From assembly GCA_023255735.1 (NCBI GenBank), contig JAGDVP010000001.1, forward strand, positions 1 through 64,000: a stretch of 64,000 bases of DNA, in the 5' to 3' direction. Position 1 is the stretch's first letter. Every line of letters begins with the position of its first letter. The notes under the pieces were generated by a model. It was not told the origin of the DNA. It saw only the letters and a list, made by a program, of their open reading frames with translations, and made no database searches. This DNA comes from Halothiobacillus sp. GTDB lineage: Bacteria; Pseudomonadota; Gammaproteobacteria; Halothiobacillales; Halothiobacillaceae. The position numbers were made by a program, and so were the translations under genes. Below are positions 1 through 10,605 of the stretch, in pieces.

Positions 1-166
1 TTAGATTACGAGAAAATTCCACTTCTGAATACCGCTAGTTTTCGGGGGGATTACCGTTCACCTAAACCCCAATACCCCAAATATCAAGGAGGCTAATAGC
101 ACCCAAAAAGTAGCTTGAACGAATAGTTGAGGCGACAACTACATTGACATGCTCTGGGGCAAAGAA
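1..166. other. No gene recognised at left window edge
   Basis: I see no coding frame, tRNA or clear promoter in this stretch. It lies on the 3' side of the tRNA-Arg gene, where integrative elements often insert, but no integrase or att duplication is visible in the window. It could be the tail of an intergenic region whose gene is outside the window. Confidence 0.4.
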
Positions 167-206
167 AAAAGCCTAAAATTGCGTTGTGGCGCGGTTTTAG
201 GCTTTT
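167..206 (-). terminator. Rho-independent terminator after tRNA-Arg
   Basis: A perfect 12-bp inverted repeat, AAAAGCCTAAAA at 167-178 and TTTTAGGCTTTT at 195-206, encloses a 16-nt loop. Read on the minus strand the hairpin ends in a T-run, as expected for termination of the tRNA transcript. The symmetry also allows use on the plus strand. Confidence 0.75.
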
Positions 207-253
207 AAGTGCTTGATATTTAAGCGCCGTCCAAAAGGCTTGAACGCATGAGT

Positions 254-330
254 TGGTGTCCACGGAGGGAATTGAACCCCCGACCTAGCCCTTAGGAGGG
301 GCTCGCTCTATCCAGCTGAGCTACGTAGAC
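254..330 (-). tRNA. tRNA-Arg (anticodon CCU)
   Basis: The minus strand folds as a complete 77-nt tRNA. The acceptor strand GTCTACG pairs with CGTGGAC, the D-loop has AGCTGGAT, the anticodon loop CTCCTAA sits between AGCCC and GGGCT, and the T-loop is TTCAATT between GGGG and CTCC. The anticodon CCT reads AGG arginine codons. The 3' CCA is encoded at 254-256. Confidence 0.95.
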
Positions 331-385
331 TTAAGCCGTATGCTATCACAGTGCGGGGGCGGGCTAAATTGTGGCGGTTAGTGGG

Positions 386-574
386 CTAATCCATTTCGGG
401 TTCGACCCAAACGTCGGGTTCATCAAGTGGGAACGAGACATGGACGATGATCGGGCGGCAGCATACTGAGCAGTCTTCGACATAATCTTGTGCCCCTGCG
501 CTGGCGTCGAGCAACAGGTCGATGGTTTCCCAACAATAGGGGCACTGTACTTGCACTTCGGGTTGTAGATCCAC
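386..574 (-). CDS. CPXCG-motif cysteine-rich small protein
   Basis: This 62-residue protein has a CPYC pair near the N-terminus and a CSVC pair about 30 residues later, a layout typical of the CPXCG family and suggesting a single zinc ribbon. No biochemical role is established for the family. I chose the GTG start at 574 because AAGGAA lies 8 nt upstream; a longer reading from a TTG at 604 adds ten residues but has no good ribosome site. The icd terminator lies just upstream, so this is probably a separate small transcript. Confidence 0.7.
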   Translation of the reverse strand: MDLQPEVQVQCPYCWETIDLLLDASAGAQDYVEDCSVCCRPIIVHVSFPLDEPDVWVEPEMD

Positions 575-612
575 GAGCGATTTCCTTATTGAGTTATTTG
601 GCAAGCTTAGAT

Positions 613-639
613 GAAAAAAGCCCGCAATGCGCGGGCTTT
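613..639 (-). terminator. Rho-independent terminator of icd
   Basis: A 9-bp stem, AAAGCCCGC at 618-626 and GCGGGCTTT at 631-639, has a 4-nt loop and a run of Ts on the minus strand. It lies just after the icd stop. Confidence 0.85.
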
Positions 640-662
640 GGGTTTGAGTGTGGGGTAGGGTT

Positions 663-1931
663 TTAGCCCATGTGTTTGATCATTTCGTCGCCGAAGGCAT
701 CGCTACCGATTTGGGTGGCGTCATCCATGAGGCGGGCAAAATCGCCGGTGACTTTTTTGCCGAGAATCGCGCCTTCAACGCCTTTGATGATGAGATCGGC
801 GGCTTTTATCCAGCCCATGTGTCGCAGCATCATTTCGGCCGATAGGATGATGGAGGCGGGATTGGCTAAGTTTTTGCCGGCAATGTCGGGGGCGGTGCCG
901 TGAGTGGCTTCAAACATGGCGACGGTGTCGGACAAGTTCGCACCTGGGGCGATGCCGATGCCGCCCACTTGGGCAGCCAAGGCATCCGAGATGTAGTCGC
1001 CGTTGAGGTTTAAGGTGGCCACCACGTCATAGTCTTCGGGTTTGAGCAAAATTTGTTGCAAGAAGGCATCGGCAATGCCGTCTTTGATGATGATTTCGCG
1101 GCCGGTTTTGGGATTGGTGCATTGGTGCCAGCCGCCGCCGATTTCGACCGCGCCGAATTCTTTTTTCACCAAGTCGTAGCCCCATTGTTTGAAGCCACCT
1201 TCGGTGAACTTCATGATGTTGCCTTTGTGCACGAGGGTAAGCGAGCTCCTGTCGTTGTCGATGACGTATTCCATCGCTTTGCGCACGAGGCGTTCGGTGC
1301 CCTCGCGCGAGACGGGTTTGATGCCGATGCCGGAACTTTCTGGGAAGCGAATTTTGGTCACGCCCATGTCGTTTTGTAAAAAGTCGATCACTTTTTTGAC
1401 TTCGGGGGTGCCGGCTGCCCATTCAATGCCGGCGTAGATGTCTTCGGAGTTTTCGCGGAAGATCACCATTTCGGTTTTTTCAGGGTGTTTGAGGGGGCTT
1501 GGGGTGCCTTTGAAATAACGCACGGGGCGCAGGCATACGTATAAATCGAGCTGTTGGCGCAGCGCGACATTGAGTGAGCGAATGCCGCCGCCCACGGGGG
1601 TGGTGAGTGGGCCTTTGATGGAAACCACAAAATCTCGCACGGCGGTCATTGTTTCGGCCGGCAAGCCGCTTTTATCTGTTTCATATACGGTGGCGGCTTT
1701 TTCGCCGGCGTAAATTTCCATCCAGGCGATTTTTTTGGTGCCGTCGTAGGCCTTGGCGACGGCTGCATCCACGACTTTGCGCATGACGGGGGTGATGTCT
1801 ACCCCAATGCCATCGCCCTCAATGAACGGGATGATCGGGTGATCGGGCACGATAAGCGAGCCATCGGGATGAGCGATGATGCGCTCGCCTTGCGGTACGT
1901 GGATTTTTTCAAAAGCGGTCATGGCGGGCAT
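663..1931 (-). CDS. icd: NADP-dependent isocitrate dehydrogenase
   Basis: The 422-residue protein oxidatively decarboxylates isocitrate to 2-oxoglutarate with NADP in the TCA cycle. The substrate loop RSLNVALRQ at about residues 118-126 has the serine that is the phosphorylation site in E. coli Icd, and [14 protein letters not shown] and the C-terminal [12 protein letters not shown] motif are intact. Length matches the E. coli-type dimeric enzyme. The start is supported by AAGGAA 6 nt upstream. It is monocistronic, ends in its own terminator and is divergent from groESL. In an autotroph it mainly supplies 2-oxoglutarate for glutamate synthesis. Confidence 0.97.
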   Translation of the reverse strand: MPAMTAFEKIHVPQGERIIAHPDGSLIVPDHPIIPFIEGDGIGVDITPVMRKVVDAAVAKAYDGTKKIAWMEIYAGEKAATVYETDKSGLPAETMTAVRDFVVSIKGPLTTPVGGGIRSLNVALRQQLDLYVCLRPVRYFKGTPSPLKHPEKTEMVIFRENSEDIYAGIEWAAGTPEVKKVIDFLQNDMGVTKIRFPESSGIGIKPVSREGTERLVRKAMEYVIDNDRSSLTLVHKGNIMKFTEGGFKQWGYDLVKKEFGAVEIGGGWHQCTNPKTGREIIIKDGIADAFLQQILLKPEDYDVVATLNLNGDYISDALAAQVGGIGIAPGANLSDTVAMFEATHGTAPDIAGKNLANPASIILSAEMMLRHMGWIKAADLIIKGVEGAILGKKVTGDFARLMDDATQIGSDAFGDEMIKHMG

Positions 1932-2025
1932 GGCAATTCCTTGGGTGAGGGGGCTAGATGCTGAAGTTTGAAGTATATCGTGAAGTTTTTATGAATCGCG
2001 GTGCAATTTTATCGGTTTTTTAGCT

Positions 2026-2053
2026 CTTGAAAAAAAAACGGCTACCCCCATGA
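2026..2053 (+). promoter_or_regulatory. Heat-shock (sigma-32) promoter of groESL
   Basis: CTTGAAA at 2026-2032 is followed by a 13-bp spacer and CCCCATGA at 2046-2053. This matches the sigma-32 consensus (CTTGAAA, 13-15 bp, CCCCATNT) at all key positions and lies about 80 bp upstream of groES. I see no CIRCE element, so RpoH rather than HrcA control is indicated. Confidence 0.9.
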
Positions 2054-2134
2054 ATGAGGTTCGTAATCTGGCGCGCATGGGTTGCTTAAACAGATGCGCA
2101 AATTTTTAACTGCAACAACTTTGGAGTGATCTTA

Positions 2135-2431
2135 ATGAAAATCCGTCCCCTGCACGACCGTGTCTTAGTTAAGCGTGTCGAAGAAGAGCGCAAAACCGCA
2201 TTTGGTATCGTGTTACCCGATTCTGCCGCAGAAAAACCCAACCGAGGTGAAGTCGTTGCTGCAGGCCCTGGCAAAAGCAATGAAAAAGGCGAAATACGCC
2301 CGATGGGTGTGAAAGTGGGCGACAAAGTATTGTTTAACCAATACGCCGGCACCAAAGTTAAAGTGGATGGTGAAGAAGAGCTGTTAATAATGATGGGCGA
2401 AGACGACCTTTTGGCCGTTATCGAAGGCTAA
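2135..2431 (+). CDS. groES: Co-chaperonin GroES
   Basis: The 98-residue protein forms the heptameric lid of the GroEL folding chamber. It starts [14 protein letters not shown] and contains the mobile-loop region [16 protein letters not shown] and the typical end [10 protein letters not shown]. The ATG at 2135 has GGAG 8 nt upstream; a GTG three codons earlier is less likely. It is the first gene of the groES-groEL operon, 39 bp ahead of groEL, under the sigma-32 promoter. Confidence 0.97.
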   Translation: MKIRPLHDRVLVKRVEEERKTAFGIVLPDSAAEKPNRGEVVAAGPGKSNEKGEIRPMGVKVGDKVLFNQYAGTKVKVDGEEELLIMMGEDDLLAVIEG

Positions 2432-2449
2432 TCCCCTTAACTTTACTAA

Positions 2450-4108
<1,659 letters not shown>

Positions 4109-4168
4109 ATGCTCGTCGCGCCATCCCTTAGCGTGATGGTGCGCTAGTCTTTGAGATTGTTTCGATTA

Positions 4169-4198
4169 AACGCCCCGAGTTTCGGGGCGTTTTTTTTT
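4169..4198 (+). terminator. Rho-independent terminator of groESL
   Basis: The stem AACGCCCCGA (4169-4178) pairs with TCGGGGCGTT (4182-4191) around a 3-nt loop and runs into a long T-tract. Confidence 0.92.
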
Positions 4199-4199
4199 G

Positions 4200-4561
4200 C
4201 GCTAAAACCTGGGCGGGTGGGTTTAGCTCTGGTGTTAGCTCTGGGCGCTCGGCATTGCCCGCGCCCGCAGACGAGTTTAGGCGGTGGGGTGGGCCGCTTG
4301 GGGGGAGTTTACTTAAAAATTCCCGCTTGGCGCGTGGGTGTTGTCTTTGTGAAAAAGCCCAATATGTAGTGGTTTATTGAGTTTTTGTTATCGATGTGCT
4401 GTGGGTTAGTTTTGAATTTTTGTCTAGTTTTGGCTTTAGGTTAGTGCGCTATCTAATTAGAAAGCTTGAGAAAAAATCCTTTGCGTTACAAAATGCGCTT
4501 AAGAAATTCGCAGGAATTCGTTCAGGCGAATGGTATGGATTGAATCAATGGGGGTTAAGTC
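4200..4561. other. Intergenic region groEL-amiC
   Basis: About 360 bp with no convincing gene. A 72-codon open frame at the start overlaps the groEL terminator and looks like chance. The only structure I can support is a candidate amiC promoter at 4430-4457. Confidence 0.5.
4430..4457 (+). promoter_or_regulatory. Candidate sigma-70 promoter for amiC
   Basis: TTGGCT and TCTAAT are separated by 16 bp, about 105 bp upstream of the amiC ATG. The -10 matches consensus at five of six positions and the -35 at three of six. This is a visual match only. Confidence 0.35.
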
Positions 4562-5782
4562 ATGTTTGATAATTCCTCGAGCCCTTGGGATCGGCGCAAA
4601 TTTATGGGCGCCGTCTTAGGCGGCAGCTCAGCGGTTTTCGGTTTAATTGCGCCTGAAAATGTATGGGCCGCGCGTTTTGTCAATGCCGTGCAAACGTCAT
4701 CCGCGCCGGATTACACCCGCTATGTGTTTAATTTAAATGGGCCGGTTGATTTCAAAAGCTTTGGTATTGAGAACCCGCCGCGTTTTGTGGTGGATTTAAC
4801 CGGCACGCAAACTCAGCATTTATCGATCCCACCTGCGGCGGCAAGCTCGGTGGTTAAGGGTTTGCGGGTGGGTGTGCAAGATGGCACAAACTTGCGGTTA
4901 GTGTTTGATTTAAAAGCCATGATTAAACCGCGCCTCGTGCTTTTGCCGCCCAGCGATGGCTTGGGGTATCGTTTGGTTGTTGATTTGCCGCACGATAAGG
5001 CGGCCACCTTGGTGGCCAGAGAGCCTTCGGATCCTGAAAGCAAACCCAAAATTCAAACTGGCCGCACCTTTCGTGAATTGGTGGTCGCGATTGATCCCGG
5101 CCATGGCGGTAAAGATCCGGGCGCGGTGGGTTATCGCGGCACGAAAGAAAAACACATCGTGCTTGATATTGGCCGGCGTTTGCGGGATATGGTGGCCGCT
5201 GCCCCAGGCTTGCGGCCGGTGATGACCCGTGATTCAGATAAGTTTATTCATTTGCGTGGCCGCACCGCGATTGCCCGCAATGCGAAAGCCGATTTGTTTA
5301 TTTCGGTGCATTCGGATGCGTTTCGGGTAACTTCGGCGCGCGGGGCGTCGGTGTTTTGCTTAAGTCAGCATGGTGCCACGTCTGAGGCGGCGCGCTGGAT
5401 GGCCAATCGCGAGAACGAGGCGGATTTTGTGGGGGGCGCTTCCATTTCCGATCACGATCAAGATGTGGCTTCTGTGTTGCTGGATTTATCTCAAACTAAA
5501 ACGTTGGAAAATAGCTTGGATTTTGCCCACCGCGTGCTCGGGCAAATTGGTGATGTGACCGACTTGCATTCAAAGCGCGTGCAACAAGCTGGGTTTGTGG
5601 TGCTTAAATCGCCCGATATCCCCTCGATTTTGGTGGAAAGCGCGTTTATTAGTAATCCGGAAGAAGAAGCGCGGCTGCGTACAGTTAAATATCAAAATGA
5701 AATTGCACGCTCAATTTTGGCGGGGATCAATACCTACTACGCGGCGCGCGCACCGGAGGGTACACACTACGCGATGCTGTAA
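4562..5782 (+). CDS. amiC: N-acetylmuramoyl-L-alanine amidase (AmiC type)
   Basis: This 406-residue periplasmic zinc amidase cleaves peptide stems from peptidoglycan during daughter-cell separation. The N-terminus has a twin-arginine signal (DRRKFMGAVLGG), pointing to Tat export as for E. coli AmiA and AmiC. An AMIN domain spans about 35-140 and an Amidase_3 catalytic domain about 178-395. Zinc and catalytic residues are visible in DPGHGGKDPG, RGTKEKH, ISVHSDA and VESAFISNP. It heads the amidase-mutL-miaA-hfq-hflX neighbourhood found in many gammaproteobacteria, where the amidase is often AmiB; the AMIN and Tat features favour the AmiC name. Confidence 0.9.
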   Translation: MFDNSSSPWDRRKFMGAVLGGSSAVFGLIAPENVWAARFVNAVQTSSAPDYTRYVFNLNGPVDFKSFGIENPPRFVVDLTGTQTQHLSIPPAAASSVVKGLRVGVQDGTNLRLVFDLKAMIKPRLVLLPPSDGLGYRLVVDLPHDKAATLVAREPSDPESKPKIQTGRTFRELVVAIDPGHGGKDPGAVGYRGTKEKHIVLDIGRRLRDMVAAAPGLRPVMTRDSDKFIHLRGRTAIARNAKADLFISVHSDAFRVTSARGASVFCLSQHGATSEAARWMANRENEADFVGGASISDHDQDVASVLLDLSQTKTLENSLDFAHRVLGQIGDVTDLHSKRVQQAGFVVLKSPDIPSILVESAFISNPEEEARLRTVKYQNEIARSILAGINTYYAARAPEGTHYAML

Positions 5783-5805
5783 TGCGCCAATCGCATGAAA
5801 TTAGG

Positions 5806-5834
5806 CGCGCGGCAGTTTTGTCGCGCGTTTTTTT
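5806..5834 (+). terminator. Rho-independent terminator between amiC and mutL
   Basis: The stem CGCGCGGCA (5806-5814) pairs with TGTCGCGCG (5819-5827) around a 4-nt loop, followed by seven Ts. It suggests amiC is transcribed separately from mutL, or that readthrough is partial. Confidence 0.8.
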
Positions 5835-5938
5835 ATGGCGCGCTTTTCGGGCTTTTCCGCGTCCATGGCTGGCGCGCATTTGTTTTTATTGGCCTAGGCG
5901 GTGAAAATACGGGCTTCGCCTTATTTTCTTGGAACGTC

Positions 5939-7825
5939 ATGTCAGTGATTGCGCGCCTGCCCTCTGCTCTTGTGAACCAAATTGCTGCGGGCGAGGTGGT
6001 AGAGCGGCCTGCGAGCGTGGTTAAAGAATTAGTTGAAAATGCCATTGATGCCGGTGCGCAGCGTATTGACGTCTTCATTGAAGAGGCGGGCACCCGGCTT
6101 ATTCGCGTTCGCGATGATGGGATTGGGTTAAGTTGTGATGATTTGCCGCTGGCGTTTGCCGCGCATGCCACCAGCAAAATCCGCTCATTGGATGATTTAG
6201 AAGCGGTGGCGAGCATGGGTTTTCGCGGTGAGGCTTTGGCCAGTATTTCTTCCATTGCGAAAGTGCGTATCACCTCGCGACAAGCCGATGCACCGCATGG
6301 CTGGTGCCTTGCGCCTAATGAGGCGTTAGAGCCCAAACCCGCCGCTCATCCCCAAGGCACTACCGTTGAGGTGGCTGAGCTTTTTTATAACACCCCCGCC
6401 CGGCGTAAATTTTTGCGCACTGATCGCACCGAGTTCTTGCAAATTGATTTGCTCATGCGCCGATTTGCCTTGGCGCATCCGTGCAAAGGGTTTTCGCTAA
6501 CCCACCAGGCCCGCTTGGTGTTTGATTTGCCGCTGGTTGCCATGGCGCAGGCCGCAGAGCAATTGCCTGTGCGCATTGCCGCGCTCTTGGGTGATGAGTT
6601 TCTTAACCGAGCGCGCCGGATTGATTCGGCGGCGTCTGGTTTAAGTTTAAGCGGCTGGATTGCCGACCCTGCCTATGCGCGGGCATCAACCGATCAGCAA
6701 CTATTTTTCTGCAATGGCCGCATTGTGCGCGATCGCTTGATTGGCTTTGCCATTCGCCGTGCCTACTCAGATGTATTGCATCACGCCCGCCAGCCGGCTT
6801 ATGTGTTGGCGCTAACACTTGATCCGCGCGCGGTGGATGTGAATGTTCACCCAACCAAAGCCGAGGTGCGCTTTCGCGATGCGCGCGCGGTACAAGATTT
6901 CTTATTTCGCGAGATTCATCGGGCACTGGCGCAAGGGGTTGATGCCGCAGGCGGGGCGGGGCAATTCGACAGCGAGCCACGGGTTGAGTGGAGGGGCGAG
7001 CCTACCCCAAGCGGCTTAAATTTAGCTACCGATGCCCGCTCATACTCGTCGCCGCGCGCCGCGCCTATTGAGCAAAACCAAGGGTATCTGAATTTACTCG
7101 CCACCAGCCGCGCGCCCGTGGCAGCGCCTCTGCCTGCCTTATGTTCGAGCCCGCTGGCCTATGGCACACCAGCGCAGGGCGGCGTGGCAAGCCCGTTTGG
7201 CGTGGCAGAGGGTGATGCGGCGGAAGTGCCCCCGCTGGGTTATGCCGTCGCGCATTTGCATGGTGTGTATATTTTGGCGCAAAACGCGCAGGGGCTTGTG
7301 ATTGTCGATGCCCATGCCGCCGCCGAGCGCATTATGTATGAACGCCTGAAAACCGCGTTTGCAGCCAAACAAATGACGCTACAACCCTTGTTGTTGCCGG
7401 TGAGTTTTAGTGTTTCGGAGCGCGAGGCCGATCAATACGCTGAGCAAAAAGACGCCTTTGCCCGTTTGGGCGTGGTGCTGGAGCGCGTTGCGCCCACCCG
7501 CATTAGAATCACCGCTTTGGCCGCGTTATTGCGCCATGCTGATGCCGAAGCCCTGGCGCGCACCTTGTTTGCTGCCCTCATTGAAGCGCCCATCGCGTGG
7601 GATGAGCCGCAACCCTTGCACGCCGAGCCCATCCATGCCGTGTTGTCGCGCATGGCTTGTCATGGCTCGGTGCGGGCTAATCGCATCCTCACCCGCCCGG
7701 AGATGGATGCGCTCTTGCGCGATATGGAGCGCACCGAGCGCGCCGATCAATGCAATCATGGCCGCCCCACCTGGCGGCAGTTCTCGATGACCGATCTTGA
7801 TCGGCTGTTTATGCGGGGGCAATAA
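5939..7825 (+). CDS. mutL: DNA mismatch repair protein MutL (endonuclease type)
   Basis: The 628-residue protein couples MutS mismatch recognition to strand removal. The N-terminal GHKL ATPase has VENAIDAGA, DDGIGL, ATSKI and GFRGEALASI. The C-terminal dimerisation domain has DAHAAAERIMYE (residues 457-468), ACHGSVRANR, CNHGRPTW and a terminal FMR, which correspond to the DQHA(X)2E(X)4E, ACR, C(P/N)HGRP and FXR motifs of nicking MutL proteins. E. coli MutL, which relies on MutH, lacks these. The usual glutamine of DQHA is alanine here. The start at 5939 gives the family N-terminus VIARLPSALVNQIAAGEVVERP; a longer frame upstream crosses the terminator. It overlaps miaA by one base. Confidence 0.96.
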   Translation: MSVIARLPSALVNQIAAGEVVERPASVVKELVENAIDAGAQRIDVFIEEAGTRLIRVRDDGIGLSCDDLPLAFAAHATSKIRSLDDLEAVASMGFRGEALASISSIAKVRITSRQADAPHGWCLAPNEALEPKPAAHPQGTTVEVAELFYNTPARRKFLRTDRTEFLQIDLLMRRFALAHPCKGFSLTHQARLVFDLPLVAMAQAAEQLPVRIAALLGDEFLNRARRIDSAASGLSLSGWIADPAYARASTDQQLFFCNGRIVRDRLIGFAIRRAYSDVLHHARQPAYVLALTLDPRAVDVNVHPTKAEVRFRDARAVQDFLFREIHRALAQGVDAAGGAGQFDSEPRVEWRGEPTPSGLNLATDARSYSSPRAAPIEQNQGYLNLLATSRAPVAAPLPALCSSPLAYGTPAQGGVASPFGVAEGDAAEVPPLGYAVAHLHGVYILAQNAQGLVIVDAHAAAERIMYERLKTAFAAKQMTLQPLLLPVSFSVSEREADQYAEQKDAFARLGVVLERVAPTRIRITALAALLRHADAEALARTLFAALIEAPIAWDEPQPLHAEPIHAVLSRMACHGSVRANRILTRPEMDALLRDMERTERADQCNHGRPTWRQFSMTDLDRLFMRGQ

Positions 7826-8799
7826 TGATGGCGCAGTTAAATCCTGCACAACCCATTCTGGCCTTATTGGGGCCGACAGCCTCCGGCAAAACGGCCATCG
7901 CGCTTGAGTTAGCGGCACATTATCCCGTGCGCATTATTAGTGTTGACTCGGTGATGATCTATCGCGGCATGAATATTGGCACCGCCAAGCCGAGCGCGGC
8001 ACTATTGGCGCAATTTCCGCATGCCTTGGTGGATATTTGTGATCCGGCGGAACCCTACAGCGTGCGGGCGTTTTGCGATGATGCGCTCGCGGCCATTGCG
8101 GGCGCACAAGCCGAGGGCTGCGTGCCGTTGCTGGTTGGCGGCACCATGATGTATTTTCAAGCCCTGCTCAATGGGTTATCTGCCTTGCCGACGAGTGACC
8201 CAGCGCTGCGCGAAGCGGTCATGAGTGAAGCGCAGCGGCTTGGCTGGCCCGCGTTACATGCTCAATTGCAAAAAATTGATCCTATCGTGGCCGCCCGCGT
8301 CCACCCAAATGATCCACAGCGCATTGGCCGTGCGCTGGAGGTTTATCGAGCCACGGGGCGCTCATTAAGCCAGTGGCAACAAGACAACCCGCCCACCTCG
8401 CCCTTAGATGGCTTAGCCGTGCACCGCTTTGGGTTGTGGCCTTCCTCACGGGCGCATGCGCGCACCGCAATGGCGGAGCGGTTTGATCAAATGCTGGCGG
8501 ACGGCTTAATTGACGAAGTGGCCGCCTTGCACCAGCGTGGTGATTTGCACCCCGCGCTGCCTGCCATTCGCGCCGTGGGATACCGGCAAGTGTGGGATTA
8601 TCTCGATGGACAAACCGATGCCGCCACCATGCGCGAATTGGCGATTACCGCCACACGGCAATTGGCCAAGCGCCAAATCACCTGGATGCGCAGCCAAACA
8701 ACCACCCAATTTTTCCCCACCGAACAACGCGCGAATCTTCTGGCCAAGATGGCGAAAATCATCCAATCAGCGGAACCAAGCGGCAAGCGGGCACTCTGA
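7825..8799 (+). CDS. miaA: tRNA dimethylallyltransferase MiaA
   Basis: The 324-residue enzyme adds a dimethylallyl group to A37 of tRNAs reading U-starting codons. It has the P-loop GPTASGKTAIAL near residue 14, the DSVMIYRGMNIGTAKP substrate segment and the QRIGRALEVY signature. Its ATG overlaps the mutL stop (TAATG), and a second ATG follows directly. Gene order mutL-miaA-hfq is conserved in gammaproteobacteria. Confidence 0.96.
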   Translation: MMAQLNPAQPILALLGPTASGKTAIALELAAHYPVRIISVDSVMIYRGMNIGTAKPSAALLAQFPHALVDICDPAEPYSVRAFCDDALAAIAGAQAEGCVPLLVGGTMMYFQALLNGLSALPTSDPALREAVMSEAQRLGWPALHAQLQKIDPIVAARVHPNDPQRIGRALEVYRATGRSLSQWQQDNPPTSPLDGLAVHRFGLWPSSRAHARTAMAERFDQMLADGLIDEVAALHQRGDLHPALPAIRAVGYRQVWDYLDGQTDAATMRELAITATRQLAKRQITWMRSQTTTQFFPTEQRANLLAKMAKIIQSAEPSGKRAL

Positions 8800-8941
8800 A
8801 GCCCGCAGCGATTTGCATGAATCCGGCGCCGGTTACGATTTCCTAACGTCATTTGCCCCTGCGCCGTGATACGCTAATTCCCCGTGGATTTTAAAACAAA
8901 CCCCGCAACGGAAGCGGTTAACCATAGCTAGGAAAATAATC

Positions 8942-9208
8942 ATGGCAAAAGCCCAATCACTTCAAGAACCCTATTTAAACGCCCTGCGACGCGAACATGT
9001 GCCCGTCTCCATTTACCTTCGCAATGGCATTAAATTGCAAGGCCAAATCGATTCTTTCGATAATTTTGTCGTGTTGCTTAAAAATAATGTGAGCCAACTC
9101 GTCTATAAACATGCCATCAGCACCATCGTGCCCACGCGTGAAATTCAATTTGATTTTGACGACGATGGCTTCGCAAAAATTGAACAATCGGGAGAAGAAG
9201 GCCTTTAA
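8942..9208 (+). CDS. hfq: RNA chaperone Hfq
   Basis: The 88-residue Sm-like protein forms hexamers that pair small RNAs with mRNAs. Sm1 is visible as [25 protein letters not shown] and Sm2 as [12 protein letters not shown]. The C-terminal tail after residue 70 is short and acidic ([18 protein letters not shown]), unlike the long tail of E. coli Hfq (102 residues). A 142-bp gap separates it from miaA and may hold its own promoter. Its stop overlaps the hflX start by one base. Confidence 0.97.
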   Translation: MAKAQSLQEPYLNALRREHVPVSIYLRNGIKLQGQIDSFDNFVVLLKNNVSQLVYKHAISTIVPTREIQFDFDDDGFAKIEQSGEEGL

Positions 9209-10515
9209 TGCAATTTTTTGAACGCCACGAAGGCGGCGAGCGTGCCGTATTGCTGCATGTGGTTTCCCGTCAGGCCAGCCGGGCAGAAGATTTAGACGAG
9301 TTTCGGGATTTAGTTGATTCCGCCGGCGCCACCATTCTCGATGTGTGCCTAGCCAGCCGAGAAGCGCCCGATCCGCGCTTATTCATCGGCAAAGGCAAGG
9401 CGGCAGAATTAGCCGAACTGGTGCAGCGCACCGAGGCCGATTTAGTGGTGGTGAACGCCCAGCTCTCGCCCTCGCAAGAGCGCAACCTCGAAAAATTGCT
9501 GGAATGCCGCGTACTCGATCGCACCGGCCTTATTCTGGACATCTTCTCGCAGCGCGCACGCTCGCACGAGGGGAAATTGCAAGTTGAACTCGCTCAGCTC
9601 AAGCATTTATCAACCCGTCTGGTGCGCGGTTGGACGCATCTCGATAGCCAGCGGGGCGGTGCCATTGGCTTGCGCGGGCCTGGCGAAACTCAGCTTGAGC
9701 TGGATCGCCGCCTGATTCACGATCGCATCAAACAGCTCCAAGAGCGCATCGCCAAGGTGCGCCGCCAGCGCCATGAAGGCCGCAAGAGCCGTCAGCGCTC
9801 CGAGGTGCCCCTGGTATCCTTGGTGGGTTACACCAATGCCGGAAAATCAACCCTGTTTAATGCGCTCACCGCTGCCGATACCTTCGCCGCTGATCAGCTA
9901 TTTGCAACATTGGATACCACCTTGCGGCGCATGGAGCTTAACCCCAGCCAACCCTTAGTGCTGGCCGATACCGTCGGCTTTATTCGCCACTTACCCACCG
10001 AACTGGTCACCGCCTTTCGCTCCACCTTAGAGGAAACGCTGGAGGCCGATTTGCTTATTCACGTGGTGGATGCCGCAAGTGATGAGCGCGATCGGCAAAT
10101 GGCCGATGTCGAGGTGGTGCTCAAAGAAATTGGTGCCGATAGCCTGCCACGGCTCACGGTGATGAATAAAATTGACCAAATCGAAGGCCGCGCGCCGCAA
10201 GTGGATACCAACGAGGCGGGTGAGATTGAACGCGTCTGGGTTTCTGCGCATACCGGCGCCGGGATGGCCGAACTCTGCAGCGCCTTATCGGCGCGGTTAA
10301 GCCCGACCCGCGTTCATGTGAAGGTTTTTGTGCCGATGACGCTGGGCGGCGTGCGCGCGCGGCTGATTGATGAAGGCTCGATGCGCGCTGAAACATGGCA
10401 AGATGACGGCGCGGGCGAGCCGGGCTGGTTGATTGAGCTTGAGCTCACGCCCGCCCGATGGTCGCAATGGCTTAAGCATTACCCAAAATTGCAGCCGGGT
10501 GTGCATCTGAGCTGA
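9208..10515 (+). CDS. hflX: Ribosome-associated GTPase HflX
   Basis: The 435-residue GTPase binds the 50S subunit and splits stalled ribosomes under stress. The N-terminal HflX domain precedes a glycine-rich GLRGPGETQLELDRR segment, then the G domain has GYTNAGKST (G1, near residue 207), DTVGF (G3) and NKID (G4). It starts at the hfq stop, so translation is probably coupled. In E. coli hflK and hflC follow directly; here a minus-strand block of about 5 kb intervenes. Confidence 0.96.
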   Translation: MQFFERHEGGERAVLLHVVSRQASRAEDLDEFRDLVDSAGATILDVCLASREAPDPRLFIGKGKAAELAELVQRTEADLVVVNAQLSPSQERNLEKLLECRVLDRTGLILDIFSQRARSHEGKLQVELAQLKHLSTRLVRGWTHLDSQRGGAIGLRGPGETQLELDRRLIHDRIKQLQERIAKVRRQRHEGRKSRQRSEVPLVSLVGYTNAGKSTLFNALTAADTFAADQLFATLDTTLRRMELNPSQPLVLADTVGFIRHLPTELVTAFRSTLEETLEADLLIHVVDAASDERDRQMADVEVVLKEIGADSLPRLTVMNKIDQIEGRAPQVDTNEAGEIERVWVSAHTGAGMAELCSALSARLSPTRVHVKVFVPMTLGGVRARLIDEGSMRAETWQDDGAGEPGWLIELELTPARWSQWLKHYPKLQPGVHLS

Positions 10516-10605
10516 CAACCTGTGAGCGATCGCGCCGGCAGCGCATCGGTTGATCACAATCGAAAACAGGTTCTCATGAACGCGTGAACGACCCATCCTT
10601 GGGGG

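Noticed and set aside
254-330. tRNA-Arg as an integration site
   Set aside because: tRNA genes often serve as att sites, but there is no integrase, direct repeat or foreign gene in the window to support it.
4151-4369. 72-codon plus-strand frame after groEL
   Set aside because: It overlaps the groESL terminator and has no ribosome site or family resemblance.
5795-5938. N-terminal extension of MutL from 5795
   Set aside because: It would cross the strong terminator after amiC and has no homology. The ATG at 5939 gives the family N-terminus.
10525-10532. GCGATCGC octamer between hflX and the CobW gene
   Set aside because: It resembles the HIP1 element of cyanobacteria, but I noticed only this copy, so it is likely chance.
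10517-10572. AACCTGT/ACAGGTT inverted repeat between convergent hflX and CobW genes
   Set aside because: The 7-bp arms are about 42 nt apart with no T-run, so it is too weak for a terminator call.
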